In this document: positions 8,821 through 17,663 of the stretch, piece after piece
How positions within the stretch are numbered: the first letter of the stretch is position 1
Layout: each line of letters starts with the position of its first letter
Assembly (NCBI RefSeq): GCF_009846525.1
Contig: NZ_CP024621.1
Span: 1,116,001-1,180,000, forward strand
DNA: 64,000 nt
Direction of reading: 5' to 3'
Source of the DNA: Halomonas meridiana
GTDB taxonomy: Bacteria > Pseudomonadota > Gammaproteobacteria > Pseudomonadales > Halomonadaceae
The notes under the pieces: model-generated
The model's input: the letters and a program-made list of their open reading frames with translations, nothing else
What the model was told of the DNA's origin: nothing
Database searches by the model: none
Translations under genes and position numbers: made by a program

Positions 8821-10298
8821 CGTCGTGGCGACGCTGGCTAAAACGACACTCGCACTGGCTGCCCGGCAGCCTGCGCGGGCGCTTCGTCATTATTATGATT
8901 GCCGGGGTGCTGGCCGCCCAGGTGGCGAGCTATACCATTTGGACCTCTCAGGTGCGCGCCAGCCAGCTCGAACAGCTCGATGAGCTCTCCAGCAACATGG
9001 CGTTTAGCATCGCCTCCACCATGAAATTCTTCCGTTCGCTGCCGGTGGACTATCGGCATATCGTGCTCGACCAGCTGCGCAGCATGGGCGGCACGCGCTT
9101 TTTTGTCAGCGTGAACGAGCGGCGTATTCCCGTGGCGGATATCGGCAGCGGCCTGGAAAAAGAGGTGGTGGTGAGCAACGTGCGCACCATTCTGACCCAG
9201 CAGCTCTCGATTGACGATGTGGTGGTGGAGTTCTCCCGCCCGGAAACCCTGCGGGTCTTCAATAATGAAGTGCTGCTTTACGACCTGCCGCCCCGCTGGG
9301 GCCAGCACAGCCTGTTAATGGAGCCCCTTTCGCCGCCCATTCTGGTGGTGCAGCTGGAGCTTGCTCCGGATACTTGGCTCTATGTCGCCACGCTGCTGGG
9401 CGTGCCGGATATTTTCAGCGGCTACCGATGGCTCTCAGAAGAGCGACTGCTAGCGGGCATCGTCGTGCTGCTCACCGTGCTGGCGCTGTCGCTATTGGGC
9501 ATCACCAGCGTGACGCGGCCGCTGGCAAGGCTCTCCCGGGCGGCACGTCAGCTCGGCGATGACCTGGACAGCCCGCCGCTGAGAGAGAGTGGCCCCAAGG
9601 AGGTAGCGGCCACCGCCGTAGCGTTTAACCGCATGCAGCGGCGTATTCGCGAGCAGGTGGAGGAGCGCGAGCGGCTCTTCTCTGCAATCTCCCACGACTT
9701 AAAAACGCCGATTACCCGCATGCGCTTACGGGCTGAAATGCTGGATGACCCGATTCAGCGTGAGCGCTTCTGCGCCTCGCTGGATGAGCTATCCGAGCTG
9801 GTCAAAGGCGCGCTCGCCTCGGTCAAGGGGTTAGATCTGCATGAAGAGCCGCAGCCAACGGATCTCAACGCGCTAACGACCGAGCTGGCCGAGGCGCTGC
9901 GCTTGCAGGGGGGCGAAGTGCAGGTGGCAGGGCAAGTGGCGCCACTAACGGTCAAACCGCTGGCGATGAAGCGCTGCCTGGCGAACCTATTAGAGAATGC
10001 GGTGTTTTACGGCCAGCGGGCGAGGGTAACGCTAGAAGAGCAGGCGGGCGTGGTGCGCCTACATATTCACGACAGTGGCCCTGGCATCCCTAAGGATCAG
10101 CTTGGCCGCGTGTTTTCACCCTTTGTACGCCTGGAGGTGTCCAGAAGCCGCCACACCGGTGGAAGCGGCCTGGGGCTAGGCATTGCCCGGCATATCGCCC
10201 GTGCCCATGGGGGCGATATTACCCTTGCTAATCACCCCGCAGGCGGCTTGTTGGCCACGCTAACGCTGCCTCGCCAATCAAGTGTTACAGACTTGTAA
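8817..10298 (+). CDS. Sensor histidine kinase, GtrS-like
   Basis: The 493-residue inner-membrane kinase starts with GTG inside the regulator's stop. It has one membrane segment near residues 22-43, a periplasmic domain to about residue 208, a second segment near 210-230, a HAMP linker, the phosphoacceptor His293 in SAISHDLKTP, the N box LLENAVFY near residue 391, and the ATP-lid motifs DSGPGIP and GSGLGLGIAR. All residues needed for autophosphorylation are visible. The periplasmic domain probably senses a sugar or sugar acid, given the importer immediately downstream; in Pseudomonas the equivalent kinase GtrS responds to ketogluconate, but the ligand here is not known. Confidence 0.93.
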   Translation: MTSWRRWLKRHSHWLPGSLRGRFVIIMIAGVLAAQVASYTIWTSQVRASQLEQLDELSSNMAFSIASTMKFFRSLPVDYRHIVLDQLRSMGGTRFFVSVNERRIPVADIGSGLEKEVVVSNVRTILTQQLSIDDVVVEFSRPETLRVFNNEVLLYDLPPRWGQHSLLMEPLSPPILVVQLELAPDTWLYVATLLGVPDIFSGYRWLSEERLLAGIVVLLTVLALSLLGITSVTRPLARLSRAARQLGDDLDSPPLRESGPKEVAATAVAFNRMQRRIREQVEERERLFSAISHDLKTPITRMRLRAEMLDDPIQRERFCASLDELSELVKGALASVKGLDLHEEPQPTDLNALTTELAEALRLQGGEVQVAGQVAPLTVKPLAMKRCLANLLENAVFYGQRARVTLEEQAGVVRLHIHDSGPGIPKDQLGRVFSPFVRLEVSRSRHTGGSGLGLGIARHIARAHGGDITLANHPAGGLLATLTLPRQSSVTDL

Positions 10299-10453
10299 TA
10301 CTATGCAGGACTCGGTAACTCCCGTTATGCGGCTCGCTGTCGTACTCTGCTAAAAGCCGTTTTACACCGCGTGTGTCACGGCATTACAACAGCGATAGCC
10401 GCCAAGCCTTTCAGGGCTGGTGTTCGCGATAACAACAATAGCAGGAGCTACCC

Positions 10454-11734
10454 ATGCTGATTAAGCAGTTGCCCACGTTTAAAAAATCCGCCCTCGCACT
10501 GGCCTTAGCGGCAGGCACCGCCATGGCCGCAGGCACTACCCAAGCAAGCGATGTCGAAGTACTCCACTGGTGGACATCCGGTGGTGAAGCCCGCGCGGCC
10601 AACGTCCTCAAAGAGCTACTCGAAGCCGAAGGTTACGGCTGGCAGGACTTTGCGGTGGCCGGTGGTGGCGGTGAAACAGCGATGACGGTGCTTAAATCCC
10701 GCGCCATGTCAGGTAACCCACCCTCCGCCGCGCAAATTAAAGGCCCGGAAATTCAGGAGTGGGGCGAGCTTGGCCTGCTGGGTGACTTAAATGAAGTGGC
10801 GGATGCCGAAGGCTGGAACGACCTGTTACCAGAGATTGTGGCCGATATTATGCGTTACGACGGCCAGTACGTAGCCGTGCCTGCGAACGTACACCGGGTT
10901 AACTGGCTGTGGGCCAACCCGGACGTGCTGGAAGCCGCTGGCGTAGAAATGCCCACCACCCTAGACGAGCTGTTTGCCGCCGGGGAAGCCATTCGTGAAG
11001 CGGGTTTTGTGCCGCTAGCCCACGGTGGCCAGTCCTGGCAGGACGCCACCGTGTTTGAAAGCGTGGTGCTGGGTAGCCAAGGCACTGAGTTCTATCAGCA
11101 GGCGCTGGTGGAGCTAGACCCGGAAGCCCTGGGCGGCGAACAGATGGTCGCCGCGCTGGAAGACTTCAAACGCCTGCGCGAGCTGATGGACGAAGGCATG
11201 CCGGGCCGTGATTGGAACATTGCCACCGCGATGGTGATTGAAGGCGTAGCGGGCTTCCAGTTGATGGGTGATTGGGCGAAGGGTGAGTTCACTGCTGCGG
11301 GCCTTACCGCCGGTGAGGACTACCTGTGCGCCGCCGCGCCGGGCACCGAAGACGCCTTTACCTTCAATATCGACAGCCTGGCGATGTTCCGCGTCACCGA
11401 TGATGCCGAGCGCGAAGCTCAGCACACGCTGGCGCGCTTGGTGTTAGAGCCCACCTTCCAGGAAGCCTTCAACCTTGCCAAAGGCTCTATTCCCGCGCGT
11501 CCTGACCTGGATATGAGCGAGTTCGACAGCTGTGCCCAGCAGTCGCTGGCGGACTTCCAACGCACCGCCGATGAAGGTGGCTTAGTGCCCAGCATGGCCC
11601 ACGGTATGGCCGTTCGCGCCGACGTTCAGGGGGCTATTTTTGACGTCGTCACTAACTACTTCAACGACGCCGATATGCCCGCCGAAGAAGCCGCCCAACG
11701 TATGGTTAGTGCCGCTGAAGCCGCTTCGTTTTAA
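10454..11734 (+). CDS. Sugar ABC transporter periplasmic binding protein, GtsA-like
   Basis: The 426-residue protein has a Sec signal peptide (Lys-rich start, hydrophobic stretch near residues 12-27, cleavage after about residue 32) followed by DVEVLHWWTSGGEARAA, typical of family-1 sugar binding proteins of the glucose/mannose type. It captures sugar in the periplasm and delivers it to the two permeases encoded just downstream. The start at 10454 has a GCAGGAG Shine-Dalgarno. A 101-base gap separates it from the first permease gene. Specificity (glucose or another hexose) is inferred from family resemblance and the adjacent two-component system. Confidence 0.9.
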   Translation: MLIKQLPTFKKSALALALAAGTAMAAGTTQASDVEVLHWWTSGGEARAANVLKELLEAEGYGWQDFAVAGGGGETAMTVLKSRAMSGNPPSAAQIKGPEIQEWGELGLLGDLNEVADAEGWNDLLPEIVADIMRYDGQYVAVPANVHRVNWLWANPDVLEAAGVEMPTTLDELFAAGEAIREAGFVPLAHGGQSWQDATVFESVVLGSQGTEFYQQALVELDPEALGGEQMVAALEDFKRLRELMDEGMPGRDWNIATAMVIEGVAGFQLMGDWAKGEFTAAGLTAGEDYLCAAAPGTEDAFTFNIDSLAMFRVTDDAEREAQHTLARLVLEPTFQEAFNLAKGSIPARPDLDMSEFDSCAQQSLADFQRTADEGGLVPSMAHGMAVRADVQGAIFDVVTNYFNDADMPAEEAAQRMVSAAEAASF

Positions 11735-11835
11735 ACGCGGCGCCATTCCGGCAACAGCGCGGAATAAGCGCTGAACGTACGTAACCAGCGCCGCCGCAAC
11801 GGCGGCGCTAGCGGTTGATTGGCGAGGAATTTCCC

Positions 11836-12750
11836 ATGAGCGAAACCACAACGCGCACCGCGTTGCGGCCAACGGTATCCGGTCGGCTGCAAGCCTGGCT
11901 GCCACGGCTAGTGCTGGCACCCTCGGTGGCGGTGTCTCTGTTTTTTGTTTACGGCTTTATGCTGTGGACCTTTGTTTTATCTCTCACCAGCTCACGCATG
12001 TTGCCAAGCTACGACTTCGTCGGGTTTGGCCAGTATGCGCGGCTGATGGCCAACGAGCGTTGGTGGGTCGCCTCCACTAACCTGATGATCTTTGGCGCGC
12101 TGTTTATCATTATCTGCCTCGTGCTGGGTGCGCTGCTGGCGATGCTGTTGGATCAAAAGATTCGTCAGGAGGGCGCGCTGCGCACGGTGTATCTCTACCC
12201 CATGGCACTGTCGTTCATCGTCACGGGGGTCGTGTGGAAGTGGCTGCTGAATCCGCAGCTAGGCATTCAGGCCATGGTGCGCAGCTGGGGCTTCGAGTCG
12301 TTCGAGTTCGACTGGATCGTTGATCCGGATATGGCGGTGTATACCCTGGTGATCGCCGCCGTCTGGCAGGCCTCTGGCTTCGTGATGGCGCTGTTTTTAG
12401 CCGGGCTGCGCGGTATTGACGACAGCATCGTCAAAGCTGCACAGCTCGATGGCGCAAGCCTACCGCGCATTTACTGGCGGGTGGTCATGCCCTGCCTCCG
12501 CCCGGTGGTGTTCAGCGCGGTGATGATTCTGGCCCATATTGCGATCAAGAGTTTTGACTTGGTAGTGGCCCTCACCGGCGGCGGGCCGGGTTACGCAACG
12601 GACTTACCCGCCACCTTTATGTACACCCACGCCTTTAACCGCGCGCAAATCGGCCTGGGCTCTGCCAGTGCCATGCTGATGCTCGGCGGTGTGCTGGCCA
12701 TCCTGATTCCTTACCTCTACTCCGAACTAAGGAGCCGCAAACATGGCTAA
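11836..12750 (+). CDS. Sugar ABC transporter permease, MalF/GtsB-like
   Basis: The protein of 304 residues has six predicted membrane segments and the EAA loop (VKAAQLDGASLPRIYWRVVMPCL) that docks onto the ATPase. ATG 11836 is chosen over the upstream TTG because GAGGAAT lies before it at a normal distance. Its 3' end overlaps gtsC by 8 bases. With GtsC it forms the membrane channel of the importer. Confidence 0.93.
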   Translation: MSETTTRTALRPTVSGRLQAWLPRLVLAPSVAVSLFFVYGFMLWTFVLSLTSSRMLPSYDFVGFGQYARLMANERWWVASTNLMIFGALFIIICLVLGALLAMLLDQKIRQEGALRTVYLYPMALSFIVTGVVWKWLLNPQLGIQAMVRSWGFESFEFDWIVDPDMAVYTLVIAAVWQASGFVMALFLAGLRGIDDSIVKAAQLDGASLPRIYWRVVMPCLRPVVFSAVMILAHIAIKSFDLVVALTGGGPGYATDLPATFMYTHAFNRAQIGLGSASAMLMLGGVLAILIPYLYSELRSRKHG

Positions 12751-13621
12751 TGTGATTCGTCGCCAAACGCCTGCGGCCAAGTTGTGGCGGGGCGTGCTGT
12801 ACGCGGTACTGATCATCGCCGCGCTGTTCTACGTTCTGCCGCTGGTGGTCATGTTGATGACTTCCATCAAACCGCTGAGCGAAATCAGCGCCGGTACGCT
12901 GCTGTCGTTACCGCAAAACCCAACGCTGGCCCCCTGGACAAAAGCCTGGGGCGAAGCCTGCACCGGCATGCGCTGCGAAGGCGTGGGCGGTTATTTCTGG
13001 AACTCCTTTGCTATCGTCATTCCTGCGGTGCTGATCTCCACCGCCGTAGGAGCGCTGAACGGCTACGCCCTGACCAAATGGCGCTTCAAAGGCTCCGAGC
13101 TGGTCTTCGCGCTGATGCTGTTTGGCTGCTTTATCCCGTTTCAGGTGGTGCTGCTGCCCATGGCACAAACCCTGGGCTGGCTGGGGCTTTCCAGCTCGCG
13201 GGCGGGGCTGATCCTGGTGCACGTGGTGTTTGGTATCGCCTTTACCACGCTGTTCTTCCGCAACTTCTACGTGGGCATTCCCAACGAGCTGGTGTCGGCG
13301 GCCAAGCTGGACGGTGCCGGATTCTTCCGTATTTTCTGGCGCATCCTGCTGCCGGTGTCCGCCCCTATCATCGTGGTCTCGGTGATTTGGCAGTTCACCC
13401 AAATCTGGAACGACTTCCTATTCGGCGTGGCGTTCTCGGCACACGACACCCAGCCGGTGACCGTGGCGCTCAATAATCTGGTGAACACCTCCACCGGCGT
13501 GCGCGAATACAACGTCGATATGGCCGCCGCCATGATTGCCGCACTGCCCACCCTGGTGGTGTACGTGCTGGCGGGTAAATACTTCGTGCGTGGGCTAACG
13601 GCAGGCTCCGTAAAGGGCTAA
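12743..13621 (+). CDS. Sugar ABC transporter permease, MalG/GtsC-like
   Basis: The 292-residue protein has six membrane segments, the EAA loop VSAAKLDGAGFFRIFWRILLP near residue 185, and the usual C-terminal tail KYFVRGLTAGSVKG of the MalG type. It overlaps the preceding permease gene by 8 bases, with AAGGAGC in the overlap as ribosome site. A segment with MRCEGVGGYFWNS near residues 72-84 precedes the conserved core, as in GtsC proteins. It is the second channel subunit of the sugar importer. Confidence 0.93.
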   Translation: MANVIRRQTPAAKLWRGVLYAVLIIAALFYVLPLVVMLMTSIKPLSEISAGTLLSLPQNPTLAPWTKAWGEACTGMRCEGVGGYFWNSFAIVIPAVLISTAVGALNGYALTKWRFKGSELVFALMLFGCFIPFQVVLLPMAQTLGWLGLSSSRAGLILVHVVFGIAFTTLFFRNFYVGIPNELVSAAKLDGAGFFRIFWRILLPVSAPIIVVSVIWQFTQIWNDFLFGVAFSAHDTQPVTVALNNLVNTSTGVREYNVDMAAAMIAALPTLVVYVLAGKYFVRGLTAGSVKG

Positions 13622-13653
13622 TAACAACTAGGTGCATGGCAGTCCCAGGTAGA

Positions 13654-13750
13654 GGTCAGCATCTCCCCGTAGCGGGGGTCTTTCGCCAGGACGGCGAAAG
13701 TAGCGCCCAGGGAAGGGTTTACAGCGCCCCCGCCAAGGGGTGATCTGACC
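13654..13750 (+). repeat. Multi-hairpin palindromic intergenic element (REP-like)
   Basis: A 97-bp element between the permease and ATPase genes is bounded by the inverted termini GGTCAG (13654-13659) and CTGACC (13745-13750). Inside are a perfect hairpin CTTTCGCC-AGGAC-GGCGAAAG (13680-13700), a CCCCG/CGGGG hairpin (13665-13677), two direct copies of AGCGCCC (13702 and 13723), and a CCCC/GGGG hairpin near 13727-13740. The organisation and the CCAGGGAAGGGTTTACAGCG-type core resemble the interspersed palindromic repeats seen in intergenic regions of related gammaproteobacteria. No second copy lies in this window. It could be a REP/MITE remnant or an RNA structure lowering or stabilising part of the operon message. 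Confidence 0.6.
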
Positions 13751-13797
13751 GGTGCCAATGCGTGTCTTGCCAGCTCCCTTAGAACAGGATTTTGATA

Positions 13798-14919
13798 ATG
13801 GCAGCGTTAGAGATTCACAACGTACGCAAAGAGTTTGGCAGCGAGCGGGTGCTGAAAGATGTCAGCATCTCCATCGATTCCGGCGAGTTTTTGATTCTGG
13901 TGGGGCCATCCGGCTGTGGTAAATCCACGCTGATGAACGCCATCGCAGGCCTTGAACCGGTCACCAGCGGCAATATCTATATCGACGGCGAAGACGTCAC
14001 CTGGCGCACCCCCGCCGAGCGCGATATTGCCATGGTGTTCCAGTCTTACGCCCTGTACCCCAGCATGACCGTACGCCAAAACATCAGCTTCGGCCTAGAG
14101 ATGCGCAAAGTGCCCAAGGCCGAGCGGGAAGCCGCCGTGGAGCGGGTGGCCGATCTGCTGCAGATTTCCCACCTGTTAGAACGCAAGCCCGCCCAGCTCT
14201 CCGGCGGCCAGCGCCAGCGGGTGGCCATGGGCCGCGCCTTAGCGCGGGAGCCTAAGGTCTACCTGTTCGACGAGCCGCTCTCAAACCTGGACGCCAAGCT
14301 GCGCGTGGATATGCGCACCGAGATTAAAAAGCTCCACCAACGTTTAGGCACCACCATCGTCTACGTTACCCACGACCAAGTAGAGGCCATGACCCTAGCG
14401 GACTGCATCGCGGTGATGCGTGATGGCCATATTCTGCAGTTAGGCAGCCCTGATGAGGTCTATAACAACCCGGTGGATATGTTCGTAGCGGGTTTTATGG
14501 GTTCACCGTCGATGAACTTCATCCGCGCTACGCTGGAAGCCGACGGCGATGGCTATGCACTGCGCATTGCCACCCCCGATGAAGCCGACCTGCTGCTGCC
14601 GTGGCCAGCGGCCCGCCATACGGCAGGGCTAGTGGAGCAGCTCGACAAGCCGGTGATTCTCGGCCTGCGGCCTGAACATTTCAGCGAAGAGGATGTGCGG
14701 CTCAGCGAGCAGGCCGAAGGCACGCTGCTGGAAGCCAAGGTGAGCGTGGTGGAGCCGACCGGTGCCGATATTCTGCTGCGCCTGCCGTTAGGGGAGCAGG
14801 AGATTACCGCGCGGGTCGGGCCGAAGTGTGAGGTGTCGCCCGGTGAGCGCTTGGCGCTGAGGGTCGATATGTCCCGGGCGGTGCTGTTCGATGCTGAAAC
14901 CGAGCAGCGGCTGGCTTGA
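13798..14919 (+). CDS. Sugar ABC transporter ATP-binding protein, MalK/UgpC-type
   Basis: The 373-residue protein has Walker A GPSGCGKST near residue 38, the Q loop FQSYALYPSM, signature LSGGQRQRVAMGRAL near residue 134, Walker B VYLFDEPLSNLDA and the switch His in YVTHDQVEAMTLAD. The C-terminal 130 residues form the regulatory TOBE/OB domain of MalK-type ATPases. It energises the importer and could also power related porters. ATG 13798 follows an AGGAT ribosome site; the upstream in-frame TTG is less likely. It is separated from the permeases by the palindromic element, so its expression may be tuned separately. Confidence 0.93.
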   Translation: MAALEIHNVRKEFGSERVLKDVSISIDSGEFLILVGPSGCGKSTLMNAIAGLEPVTSGNIYIDGEDVTWRTPAERDIAMVFQSYALYPSMTVRQNISFGLEMRKVPKAEREAAVERVADLLQISHLLERKPAQLSGGQRQRVAMGRALAREPKVYLFDEPLSNLDAKLRVDMRTEIKKLHQRLGTTIVYVTHDQVEAMTLADCIAVMRDGHILQLGSPDEVYNNPVDMFVAGFMGSPSMNFIRATLEADGDGYALRIATPDEADLLLPWPAARHTAGLVEQLDKPVILGLRPEHFSEEDVRLSEQAEGTLLEAKVSVVEPTGADILLRLPLGEQEITARVGPKCEVSPGERLALRVDMSRAVLFDAETEQRLA

Positions 14920-14941
14920 GCCGCTGGGTGAGCGAGCGGTA

Positions 14942-15979
14942 TTAATCGCTGTTGCGTGCGGCGGGGGCGGGCTCTTTATCAAGCCGCTTGATCTGCCGCC
15001 AGAGGTCCTGGCGAAGGTCTGCCAATTTGGGCTGCTCTTCGGGTGTAAACGCTACCGGGCGGCACAGCCGCTGCGCGCGCAGGCCCAGGCGGGCGCTCAG
15101 CAGCCCCGTCGCTAAGCCCTGGCCGGCTCTTGCTGAAAGGCGGCCTGCCAAATCCAGCGAGAGCATGTCCATGCTGGCATCGGTAGCCAGTTCACTGGCG
15201 CCTGCAAACGCCATGTTGTGCAGCACGTGGCGAAATAGCCGCAGGCGGCTGGCGTAGCCAAGTTCCAGGCCGTACAGGCGGCTCAACCGATCCACCATGG
15301 CAAGGCTGCGCCACGCCACCAGCGCCATATCCACCAGAGTTAGCGGGGAAACTGCCACCATGATGGCGGTTTCCCCCGACATGCGCGTAATCAATCGCTG
15401 AGCTTCCCGGTCACGGGGGGCTAGCAGGTGGTAGCGCAGCAGGGTTTGAATCTCTTCACCGCTATGGTGCGGCTGGCACGCTCGCTGAAAGGCCAGCCAG
15501 TGCGGGTCGTCGTTGCTCAGTGCAAGCTGCTGTTTTAATTGAACGGCCATCGCCTGGGCCTGCTGGCTGGAGCGCTGGGGAAGCTCGGCTAGGTTGGCCC
15601 GTAGCTGATCGTGCCGCTTTAAGCGCCGCAAACGGCCCAGCTCCTTGAGAAGCGATATGCCGCCCAAGCCAATCAGGCTAATCCCAAACAGCTGCCACGC
15701 CATCGCCATCCAATGGGACTGGGACAGCGCGTCAGGAATGCCGGTTGCAAGCTCTACCGTGCCGAGTGTGGCACCGCCTGCCAAGGTGAACATCAGCCCC
15801 CAGCGACGCTTGCGGGGCGCGCCAAGGGTCTCTTCCGGCAACGCTTTGAGTTCGGCTTGGGTCGCCAGCGGCTGGTGCGATTCAGTCGCTGCAAAGCGTT
15901 CGTGCTGGCGCAGGGTTTCCTGGGTAGGTTCGGGCGGCGCTTCGGTGTGGAAGTCGCGGCGGGGCTGAGGGTTGCTCAT
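14942..15979 (-). CDS. ycjF: YcjF-family (UPF0283/DUF697) inner membrane protein
   Basis: The 345-residue protein has a charged N-terminal stretch, two membrane segments near residues 85-105 and 115-135, and a C-terminal DUF697 domain with LTLVDMALVAWRSLAMVDRLS. This is the layout of the TIGR01620/UPF0283 family. Members are encoded next to the YcjX GTPase and in E. coli belong to the phage-shock/heat-shock regulated group, but their biochemical role is not established. The start overlaps the ycjX stop (ATGA), so translation is coupled. Confidence 0.9.
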   Translation of the reverse strand: MSNPQPRRDFHTEAPPEPTQETLRQHERFAATESHQPLATQAELKALPEETLGAPRKRRWGLMFTLAGGATLGTVELATGIPDALSQSHWMAMAWQLFGISLIGLGGISLLKELGRLRRLKRHDQLRANLAELPQRSSQQAQAMAVQLKQQLALSNDDPHWLAFQRACQPHHSGEEIQTLLRYHLLAPRDREAQRLITRMSGETAIMVAVSPLTLVDMALVAWRSLAMVDRLSRLYGLELGYASRLRLFRHVLHNMAFAGASELATDASMDMLSLDLAGRLSARAGQGLATGLLSARLGLRAQRLCRPVAFTPEEQPKLADLRQDLWRQIKRLDKEPAPAARNSD

Positions 15980-17364
15980 GTCAGTTTGTCTCCAATCAGC
16001 CAGTCAATCGCGGCGTCCATACGAATGTGGGGCAGTGCCTCGCTATCGGCGGGCATCGGGCGGAAGCTGGGGAAATCAAACCCTTGCTGCTGCCAAAAAT
16101 CGGCTTTGGGCAGGCGGCTGGGCACATCGCCGGGGTACACCAGCACGTCTTCGCCTTCTAGCGTGGTGCCTTTCAGCGCTGGCGTTCGCTTGCCATCATG
16201 CAGCACTTCGCGGGCCTCGGTGGCGCGAATGGCCGCCAGCGACAGCGCTTTCACCGGGATATCGGCAAAGCGTAAGTCTTTCAATGGCTCCGCCAGCAGC
16301 GCTTCTAACAGCTGCACCACGTGGGTGTGTTGGTCGGGCGTCACGTGGTCCGCTTTGGTGGCGGCAATGGCGAGGCGGTCAATTTTGGGAGCGAACAGGC
16401 GGGTCAACAGGCTGCGCTTGCCGTAATCAAAGCTCTTCATCAGCTGTTGCAGCGCGCGGGAAAGATCCTCAAAGCGCTCCGGCCCGGCGTTGAGCGCGCC
16501 CAGCACGTCCACCAGTACAATCTGGCGGTCAAAGCGGCGGAAGTGGTCGCGGTAGAAGGGGCGAACTACCTGCTGCTGATAGTAGCGAAAACGCGCCGCC
16601 AGGGTGGCGTAGAGGCTCGATTCGGGCAGGGCGTCGAGGGTTTCTTTGGGCGTATCTAATCCGGGCAGCGGGAAGAATTGCAGCACCGGTGCGCCATCCA
16701 GCTCGCCGGGCAGCAAAAAACGCCCCGGCTGCAGGTCAGAGAAGCCCGCCTGCTTGGCGCGACGCAGGCCCAATGCGTAGGCCTCGGCCAGCGTGGCGAG
16801 CTGCGCTTCATCGGCTTCTGCGGTGGGGTCTAGCTGCTCTGCCTCGGCCAGCCATTCGCTAAACAGTGCCCGGCGGTGTGGGCCTTCGTGCTGAGCTTGG
16901 CTCTGGCTCCAGCTGTAGAAGTCGTGCTGCAGTAGCGGCAAATCCAGCAGCCATTCGCCGGGGTAGTCGAACAGATCCAGCGTCAGGTGAGCGATATCCG
17001 GCGTAAACCAGCCCTGTTGGGCAGGGCGGTAGCGCAGCTGTAAACGCAGCTCGCTAATGCCGCGGGTGGGCTCGGGCCAGCGCGGCGGTACGTCTCTCAG
17101 CGAGGCCATGCCGGGGTCATAGGGGAAACGTGGCACGCCTAAGTCCGGCTGATTTAAACGCTGCGCGCCTAGCAGGCGGCCTTCACGGGCAACCGGTAGC
17201 AGGTCTAACTGTGCTTCTACGCCCGCATGGCGTAGTTGGTTCACCAGCGAGGTTAAAAACGCCGTTTTACCCGCTTGCGAAAGGCCCGTTACCGCCAGCC
17301 GCAGCTGCCGGTCTCGGCTTCGCTCTAACATGTTGCTCAATTCGCGGCTTAACGGCTGGCGCAT
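15976..17364 (-). CDS. ycjX: YcjX-family P-loop GTP-binding protein
   Basis: The 462-residue protein has a P-loop GLSQAGKTAFLTSL near residue 27 and the family hallmarks LFDYPGEWLLDL and QIVLVDVLGALNAG. YcjX/DUF463 proteins are GTPases of stress-related function that associate with YcjF at the membrane. A GGAAG ribosome site lies about 7 bases before ATG 17364. It overlaps ycjF by 4 bases and lies 49 bases after a small membrane-protein gene, suggesting a single minus-strand transcript from yeaD to ycjF. Confidence 0.92.
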   Translation of the reverse strand: MRQPLSRELSNMLERSRDRQLRLAVTGLSQAGKTAFLTSLVNQLRHAGVEAQLDLLPVAREGRLLGAQRLNQPDLGVPRFPYDPGMASLRDVPPRWPEPTRGISELRLQLRYRPAQQGWFTPDIAHLTLDLFDYPGEWLLDLPLLQHDFYSWSQSQAQHEGPHRRALFSEWLAEAEQLDPTAEADEAQLATLAEAYALGLRRAKQAGFSDLQPGRFLLPGELDGAPVLQFFPLPGLDTPKETLDALPESSLYATLAARFRYYQQQVVRPFYRDHFRRFDRQIVLVDVLGALNAGPERFEDLSRALQQLMKSFDYGKRSLLTRLFAPKIDRLAIAATKADHVTPDQHTHVVQLLEALLAEPLKDLRFADIPVKALSLAAIRATEAREVLHDGKRTPALKGTTLEGEDVLVYPGDVPSRLPKADFWQQQGFDFPSFRPMPADSEALPHIRMDAAIDWLIGDKLT

Positions 17365-17413
17365 CCTGTCGCTTCCTTCATCGGGTGGGGCATCTTGGCA
17401 AGGTAGTCGAGCG

Positions 17414-17605
17414 TTAACGCTGCCACATCAAGACAAGCTGGGAGAGCATGGGCAGGGTCGCAATGATAAAACCGACGACCGCGAGGCTATAGCCGGGCCA
17501 GCGGCGCTGCATTTTTTGTGCAAGCGTTAAGCCAACCAAGCACACCACCATACCGATCAGGTTAAAGGCAAGCGTGGCTGCTTCCAGCCATTGCTGTGGA
17601 TCCAT
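17414..17605 (-). CDS. Small two-TM membrane protein, function unknown
   Basis: The 63-residue protein has two hydrophobic helices (about residues 11-29 and 40-60) separated by a basic loop (QKMQRRWPG). The start ATG is preceded by AAGGAG at a good distance, which supports a real gene. It sits between yeaD and ycjX in the same direction with short gaps. I do not recognise the family; a role with the YcjX/YcjF pair at the membrane is only a guess from position. Confidence 0.65.
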   Translation of the reverse strand: MDPQQWLEAATLAFNLIGMVVCLVGLTLAQKMQRRWPGYSLAVVGFIIATLPMLSQLVLMWQR

Positions 17606-17663
17606 CGTCGCTCCTTGGGGGTATCAATGGCTTGATCATAGCAAAGCCTCAATGAACCGATCA

